A DNA stretch of 13,155 bases from Cyclostephanos tholiformis (Eukaryota; Bacillariophyta; Thalassiosirophyceae; Thalassiosirales; Thalassiosiraceae), in NCBI GenBank assembly GCA_036939975.1, contig JALLPB010001025.1, forward strand, positions 1-13,155, read 5' to 3'. The notes under the pieces are model-generated. The model was not told the DNA's origin and searched no databases. It saw only the letters and a program-made list of their open reading frames with translations. Below are positions 8,003-13,155 of this stretch, in pieces (the stretch's first letter is position 1; every line of letters begins with the position of its first letter). A program made the translations under genes and the position numbers.

Positions 8003-9913
8003 ATGCCCAAGGAACCCAAGAAGAAAATGTCCGCGACGTTGGCTTCGTCGTCGTCGTCGGGGGGGGGAGGAGGAGGAGGGAAGAAGAACAACGTCAATTC
8101 GGGACGTCCACCCCGTCACGCCCCGTTGGGTCAGGTGATACAGGACGACGAGAATCGCGGAAAGTTCGCGACGAGGAAGAAGGTCGGGACGATGATGAAA
8201 TGCGGGGGTAGGGGAAATGACGACGACGACGACGACATCGTTGGTGGTGGGGGGGAGGGGGGAATATTGCTCGACGAGAGGACGTCGAGGAGGATACTCG
8301 ACATGGGTCGAGAGCAACGACTCGAGATGGACGCTCTCATGGAGGCGGAGGACGGAGCGAGGATGAGGACGGAAATGACGCGCGGGGGAGGATCGAAAAT
8401 TACGGGAAGGATGAGTAACGCTCGACGGATCGATACGTCCGGTAATGGGAGGTGGGGGGGAGGGAGTAGGGGGATGGAGGAGGATAGCAGCGACGACGAC
8501 GTCGTCGATGATGAGGACGAGGATTACGATGACGACGACGAAGAGATCATGGTAAAACGCGACGATTACGGATACGTGACCATGGCATCGAACCCCATCG
8601 GACTCACGCCGGAGGAGGAGGCGCTGCTCTCCAACATGATGGGCGATGGCGGCGGTGGAGACGACGACGACGACGACGACGGCGATGACGACGATGGTAT
8701 GCCTCGGGCGCGTATCAGGAACCTCGCCGACATTATCATGGCCAAGATCGAGGAGAAGGAGGCGATGGCGGAACGTCGGATAGGAGGGGGAAAAATGAAC
8801 CACGATGACGATGGGGAAGCGGACGGGGGGGGGATGGGCATGATGGAACTGCCGCCGAAGGTCGTACAGGTGAGCGAAGATTTAATAGAGGAGTTTTTTT
8901 CTTTCGTCTCCCATCANCCCCTCCCCCCCCCCCCCCCCCCCCCCCCCGCGCGCGCGATCGTGTCCCCCCCGTCGCCTTTGTGCGTATTTTCGTTGCCGTT
9001 GCGCGTCGAGGAGCTGATCGACTAATACTCCAAACTCGTTCTCCGTAATTCGAAACGACGGCCATCGTAACGAAACGGCCGTCCGCCACAACGTTAGGTA
9101 TACACCGACATCGGCAAGCTCCTCGCGCACTATACCTCGGGGAAACTCCCCAAGGCCTTCAAGGTCGTGCCATCCCTGCACAATTGGGAGGAGGTATTGT
9201 ACCTGACCCGTCCGGACGGGTGGACGCCGCAGGCCATGTACGCCGCCACTCGCATTTTCGCGTCGAATCTAAATCCAAAGATGGCGCAGCGATTCTACAA
9301 TCTGGTATTGCTCGATGCCGTCCGAGCCGACATCCACTCGAATAGGAAATTGAATTACCACTATTACGCGGCCCTCAAGAAGGCCGTGTACAAGCCCGCG
9401 GCGTTTTTCAAGGGAATATTGCTCCCATTGTGCGCGGACGGGTCCAACTGCACGCTACGCGAGGCGGTCATCATCTCGAGCGTGTTGCAGAGGGTGTCCA
9501 TACCCGTGCATCATTCGGCGGTGGCATTGCACAAGCTCGCGATGATGAGGGGGTACAATGGCGCCACGTCGATATTCATGCGCACGCTTTTGGACAAGAA
9601 GTACTCCCTCCCGGCGCCCGTGATCGATAGCCTTATCGCGCACTTCGCGAGGTTCAAGGATGACGAGGTCGGGGTCGAGAAGTCCGAGGAACTGCCGGTG
9701 TTGTGGCATCAGGCGCTGCTGGTGTTCGTTCAGCGGTACAAGAACGACATCGGTGTCGGGGGGAAGGAGAAATTGCGTGATTTGATGAAGGTGCATTACC
9801 ATCCCAAGATTACCGTGGAGGTACGCAGGGAGCTATTCGGGAGCGCCGCTTGGAGGGAGGAGCGGACCGGTATCGAACGGCAGGGAGGGAGCGACGATGT
9901 CATGGTCATGTAG
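8003..9913 (+). CDS. BYSL: Bystin (Enp1 family), 40S ribosome assembly factor
   Basis: Bystin/Enp1 is a nucleolar, then cytoplasmic, factor needed for 18S rRNA processing and pre-40S export. Exon 1 is 8003-8869 and exon 2 is 9098-9913, joined by a 228-nt intron (GTGAGC to TTAG, phase 0), giving about 560 residues. Human bystin and yeast Enp1 are about 440-480 residues; the excess is in the N-terminus. That N-terminal half (residues 1-230) is low complexity, with Lys, Gly and long Asp/Glu runs, as in the family but longer. The conserved part starts near residue 235 (RNLADIIMAKIEEKEAM) and continues across the intron as KVVQ-VYTDIGKLL, then SGKLPKAFKVVPSL, NWEEVLYLTRP, WTPQAMYAATRIFASN, MAQRFYNLVLL, KPAAFFKGILLPLC, CTLREAVIISSVL, GATSIFMRTLLDKKYSLP and ELPVLWHQALLVFVQRYK. 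The start at 8003 is the first ATG in a long open frame beginning MPKEPKKK. The intron holds a 25-nt poly(C) run and one undetermined base. Confidence 0.97.
8917..8947. repeat. Undetermined base and 25-nt poly(C) run in the bystin intron
   Basis: One N at 8917 is followed by C-rich sequence and an uninterrupted run of 25 C at 8923-8947. Both are within the intron, so the protein is unaffected. The run length is unlikely to be accurate. Confidence 0.9.
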
Positions 9914-10181
9914 TTTTTGATTTTTGTTGTATGGGTCGTTGTTATAATATGTCTCGCGTCTATCAGCACCGGCCGCGGGGCATGAACTCGAGAGAACATG
10001 GAATCGATTGGCAGTAAGAGGTCTCGTTCAACTGAGTATCCCCCAAATATATAACTCCCTAGTATCTGGAATGCAATAGTCCTAATTAGTTCCCTCTAGA
10101 CACGGCGTTTTACAGTATACTCTTCTTAACTCTCTCGTTCACTATTACGAAATGCGCTGTGGGTACCACAGTCCCCCAACG
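9914..10181. other. Short convergent spacer between bystin and the desaturase
   Basis: The two genes face each other, so both 3' ends fall in these 268 nt. No gene, RNA or clear polyadenylation hexamer was found. A small inverted repeat (CTGTGG, GTA, CCACAG) near 10157-10171 is too weak to name. Confidence 0.4.
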
Positions 10182-11710
10182 TCATATCCCTCCGGCATAC
10201 ACCGCGATCTCCTGAAACAACGACCTCGGCGACGAAAATGAGCGTATCATCTGCATGTATATCCTCGCTGGCGACTGAACGACGTAATCGATTCCGAATT
10301 CCTTGCACGTATCGATCAATATCCGTTGCAACGCAGGATGATGGGACATGTCCGTTAGAGGAAAGAGGTGATGCACGGTGTGATAGTTCAGCCACAGGAA
10401 GGCGCCTGCGGCCCAGAACGGCATGCCCACGGCCCAGTCGGCCGAGCACACGAGCTGCGCCTCGCCCCAGTCTCGTGCGGCATTGCGTTTGTTTACGTCG
10501 TGGCAGTGCTCTGCGTTATGATTCATTAGCGCCATGGTGAAGTAGTACACACCTAGAATGGCGTGGGATATATATATCAGGAGCACGCCCCACCATCCCC
10601 ACGCGTAGGCCATGACCGCGATTTCGAGGGGCAGGAACAGCTTCCACGGCGTGACGACGTCGTTTCCCTTGCATACTTCGACAAGGTTGACGAGGTAATT
10701 CGTGTATAGGCCGAACGACAGGAGCAGGGGGTTAATGTAAGGCGTGATGAACCTCTGTAACGCGTTCCTCTTCACGGTCGGGTCTGTGACGAGCCAGGGC
10801 GCTGACCCCTCGAAGTGATTGTCCCAAGGTGTATTTGTGTACATGCTTTGAATTGTGCACGAGTTTAAGAAGCAATTATGAGAAAGAACGGGGCCCTACG
10901 CTATTCATGCATACTGATAGTAAATGCGACTCACTGATGTTGCAAGTTGTGCTCCCGAAACCACGCGTCGCTGCTGAACCCGATCGTGTCGAGCGACAGC
11001 CTCGCCCACAGCCTGTACCCCGGCTGATGGACCCAGTTGTGCCCGAACGCGCCAAGCCAAGCGGCCGTGAATCCGAGACATACAGCAGCGATCGGCGAGC
11101 CCGAGCACATCAGCCACAGGTAGCAAAACGACCACGAGACGAACGACGTCCAGAATAGGGCGATGCACTGCGCTGTGGGACCGCCCGTCGGCTGGCCGAT
11201 GCCCCGGAGGTGTTCCGTCACTCGTCGTCTCAAGACTGAATAGAAAGCGGTGTCGTCCAAAAGTCTTGGAGTCGCAGTCATCTTGGAGGGACGATCGATT
11301 TGAGGCCCACGCCTCATGCCAGACGAACGCACGACCGAGACGTCGACCTCGTATTTCCGTATGATAGCACGAACCCTCCTGTAATCTGAATGGTGGGACT
11401 CGAAGACGAACGTGGCGTCCTCGAAGCGATCGCGTGCCAATTTTAGCACTTCGGGACCACCGGGATGCAAGGGAAGGAAGTCTTCGAAGTCATACCACCT
11501 CCCTCCTATGCGCCAGTATCTGTCGGAGGGGGGGTAGAATGCCACTCCCGACGAAAAACGAGGTCTTGGTTCCAACGTCTTCGTTGGGGTGGTCTTGGCG
11601 GTAGCAACATCGGCAGCGTCATTAGCGTCAGCCTTAGAACTGTCATCCATCTCGCCCTCCCTTACCCCGGCGGCGGTGACACGTCGCCTTAACACATTGG
11701 ACGCCGCCAT
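10182..11710 (-). CDS. Cytochrome-b5-fused membrane fatty acid desaturase
   Basis: Predicted to insert a double bond into a lipid-bound fatty acid or long-chain base in the ER membrane, with electrons from its own cytochrome b5 domain. Exon 1 is 11710-10935 and exon 2 is 10845-10182. The 89-nt intron (GTGAGT to AAAG, phase 2) falls inside the second histidine box. The product is about 479 residues, normal for the family. The b5 domain is at about 55-120 with HPGG at 82-85 and a second heme His near 106. The three di-iron boxes are HNWVH (224-228), HNLQHH (254-259) and HTVHH (414-418, followed by LFP). Hydrophobic stretches between them fit membrane segments. In front-end desaturases (Delta-4, -5, -6, -8) the third box usually starts with Gln; here it is His, so regioselectivity and substrate should not be assumed. 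A His-rich MNHNAEHCHD lies near 366-375. The start at 11710 is the first ATG, followed by a polar, non-conserved N-terminus. Confidence 0.93.
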
Positions 11711-12316
11711 GGTTTTGCCTCTTGGCTTTTGGGTGTAGAAGATATGAGGAGAACGCAGAAATAATATGAGTCATGTTCGATGCGAACCAACCGCAAAATT
11801 AGGACTACCTAAATTTGAAATTGTTTACAAAATATTTTATTTTATTCGAATTTATTATTTAGTTTTTATAAAAAAACTTTTTCATTAGTTGAGAATTTAA
11901 AGATAGCTAATATCTCTTTAAGGCTGCACAGCATAGCATCACCATAATATTTTAACAGCTCATCATGAGCTAGAGTTTGGATATTCAAAAGGGCGGTACT
12001 AAATGGTATCGCGGTGCCTAAATAGTAACTGAGACGATGAGCCGCGGCTTCGGAAATGGTCGGCGCACCATCGTCAAGTGGAGACTTCTGTGGACAAGGG
12101 TGATGTGGACCTCAGGCAAACAGGGGTAATGTAGATCTCCACTGCCCGCGATGTTATTAATGTCGGTGCAGGGGCCATCGGCTTCATTGTAGCATGAATA
12201 AAAATAATAATTAAGCTAGGTAAAAGCTAGCTAAAGCTAGCTAAACATGAATTGACCGACCACGGCGGCCGCCGTCGACCCACGGCTGCCCTAGCCATAA
12301 TATTTTTCAATAAGAC
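11711..12316. other. Desaturase 5' flank and A+T-rich spacer
   Basis: No gene was supported. The first 200 nt should hold the desaturase promoter; it is strongly A+T-rich around 11800-11900. A short perfect palindrome lies at 11958-11972 (AGCTCAT, C, ATGAGCT). At 12213-12245 there are short tandem AGCTAGCTA-like units. A 7-bp stem (GTGGAGA at 12078, TCTCCAC at 12135) encloses about 50 nt. None has an assigned role. Confidence 0.4.
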
Positions 12317-12588
12317 TATGTCGTTAAAATTAGTTTATCATTATTAACACTATTAATTAGACCCCTCTACTCACGACGCATTGATGGGGTCTGTGGCTTG
12401 TGTTTTCGTTTTTTCTACGTAGGAATACGCAGGATTTTTACTGGAGATTGGCAATAATATCCGGTGAGGTCAGGAGGAGCACATTGTTGTCGGGATTGGA
12501 GGTCTCGCTTGACCGCCTCCACGCCAAATTGATCGTTGAACTGCATCATCTCAGAAGGTACATCATGTAGGCATGATGTGTGGTGGCG
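12317..12588 (+). repeat. Right arm of long diverged inverted repeat
   Basis: This is the inverted counterpart of 2631-2902, with matching spacing of all anchors. Well-conserved blocks include TTAAAATTAG near 12324, CTATTAATTAGACC near 12350, TTGTGTTTTC near 12398, TTTTTCTACGTAGGAATACG near 12411, ATATCCGGT near 12458 and the 29-nt inner block at 12560-12588. The 20-nt palindrome at 12560-12579 has the same 8-bp arms as in the left copy but a different 4-nt spacer. No open frame persists, so it is non-coding or decayed. Confidence 0.8.
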
Positions 12589-12975
12589 GTGGTGACGAAG
12601 GAGGCGGGAAAGGAGCAGGGGGGGACGATTCCTCTACGGTGTGGATCGTCGCATCGATCGACCATGGTGGACGCCCCCCAGCAATAAAGCATACAACAAC
12701 CTCACAAGACCAAAAAATTGATCTCCAGAATTAAAATTCTTCTTAGATATTTGTACTGGATCTCAGATGCGGTATATTTTATCTTATAAAATTTTACTTC
12801 TTCAATAACTATTTTAATTTTATGTCAAAATCAGTTATTATGTTTGTTCCGGTTTAATTTTACCAAAGCATTTTACTTTTAATCATACAATTATGTTTTT
12901 GTATATACCATTTAACTGCTACTATGAAAGTTTATTTCTGTTTGTCTTATCCTAACATTTATTACGATATTTATA
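12589..12975. other. A+T-rich spacer right of the inverted repeat arm
   Basis: No gene seen. The first 100 nt are G+C-rich and lose similarity to the left copy soon after 12600. The remainder (12710-12975) is very A+T-rich, fitting a 3' flank of the minus-strand gene that ends at 12976. A plus-strand TACTAAC followed by TTTACAG (12974-12989) resembles a branch point and splice acceptor but probably occurs by chance. Confidence 0.4.
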
Positions 12976-13155
12976 CTAACGTTTACAGGATCCCCTTCTC
13001 GACGTTCTTACTTCCATCACATTTGTTGCATTTTCCTCATCATATCCTTTCTCCCCTGCACTGTCATCTTCATCATTATACTCGTCATCATCCATCTCGT
13101 ATTCATCCCCTGTATCCTTTGTTAGATTCTCATCATCCAATCGAAAAGGTAACTC
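12976..13155 (-). CDS. Acidic C-terminal fragment of an unrecognised gene (partial)
   Basis: The minus strand is open from the right edge to a TAG at 12976-12978, giving 59 residues. The fragment starts ELPFRLDDENLTKD, is dense in Asp and Glu (EYEMDDDEYNDEDD), then turns basic (VRTSRRGSCKR) before the stop. No domain is visible. The opposite strand reads as a Ser-rich chain with no stop, so strand choice rests on the acidic composition and the clean stop. The acidic character recalls the tail of the left-edge gene, but no clear alignment was found. It could be the last exon of a host gene or of a mobile element. Confidence 0.4.
   Translation of the reverse strand, partial: ELPFRLDDENLTKDTGDEYEMDDDEYNDEDDSAGEKGYDEENATNVMEVRTSRRGSCKR

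Noticed and set aside
7844..8803. Minus-strand 319-codon ORF opposite bystin
   Set aside because: It is a Ser/Pro/Val-rich shadow of the Asp- and Gly-coding triplets of bystin exon 1; it shows no domain and bystin is secure.
8870..9025. C-terminal tail of bystin exon 1 continuing past 8869
   Set aside because: The sequence after KVVQ is the intron (poly-C and one N); family conservation resumes at 9098.
11958..11972. Perfect 15-nt palindrome in the desaturase upstream spacer
   Set aside because: Short palindromes of this size occur by chance in A+T-rich DNA; there is no second copy in the window.
12078..12141. Hairpin with a 7-bp stem as a possible ncRNA
   Set aside because: The loop is about 50 nt and the stem is short; no other RNA-like feature supports it.
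12974..13155. Plus-strand exon after TACTAAC and TTTACAG
   Set aside because: The downstream frame is only Ser-rich and mirrors the acidic minus-strand reading; the minus-strand stop at 12976 is the better explanation, though not proven.
1..13155. tRNA, rRNA, CRISPR, viral or toxin genes
   Set aside because: No tRNA T-arm motif in a cloverleaf context, no rRNA-like sequence, no spaced direct repeats and no viral or toxin domains were seen.

Overview
The window looks like nuclear DNA of a microalga, most likely a centric diatom or another stramenopile. The support is: protein genes interrupted by short (89-228 nt) introns with GT-AG ends; a cytochrome-b5-fused fatty acid desaturase; G+C-rich coding blocks separated by A+T-rich spacers; and many long poly(C)/poly(G) runs. 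No rRNA, tRNA, CRISPR array or bacterial operon structure was seen. The species cannot be named from this sequence alone.

Layout, left to right. (1) Positions 1-2087, minus strand: a large gene running off the left edge. It encodes a low-complexity basic N-terminus, a 41-residue tandem repeat (123 bp per unit), a Cys/His cluster that looks zinc-binding, and an acidic C-terminal part. It is unfamiliar and possibly belongs to a mobile element. Inside the tandem repeat lies a 15-nt string identical to the 3' end of a standard Illumina adapter, so the assembly is wrong there. (2) 2088-3307: A+T-rich spacer containing one arm of a long inverted repeat. (3) 3308-7315, minus: a trifunctional de novo purine-synthesis gene with domain order GARS-GART-AIRS (PurD-PurN-PurM), four exons and an unexplained N-terminal extension of about 190 residues. 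An 18-nt homopolymer separates the extension from GARS and puts the two out of frame. (4) 7316-8002: divergent 5' region. (5) 8003-9913, plus: bystin/Enp1, a 40S ribosome assembly factor, in two exons. (6) 10182-11710, minus: a cytochrome-b5 front-end-type fatty acid desaturase in two exons, convergent with bystin. (7) 11711-12975: A+T-rich spacer with the second arm of the inverted repeat. (8) 12976-13155, minus: the acidic C-terminal end of another unrecognised gene that enters from the right edge.

The three recognised genes are housekeeping or metabolic genes without an obvious joint pathway; purine synthesis and ribosome assembly are both growth-linked and share a divergent 5' region. The most notable non-gene structure is the pair of diverged inverted copies at 2631-2902 and 12317-12588. 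They flank the three-gene block almost exactly and each carries the same 20-nt palindrome. Unrecognised, possibly mobile-element-like genes lie beyond them on both sides. The simplest reading is that these are the ends of two copies of one repeat family on either side of a normal gene island.
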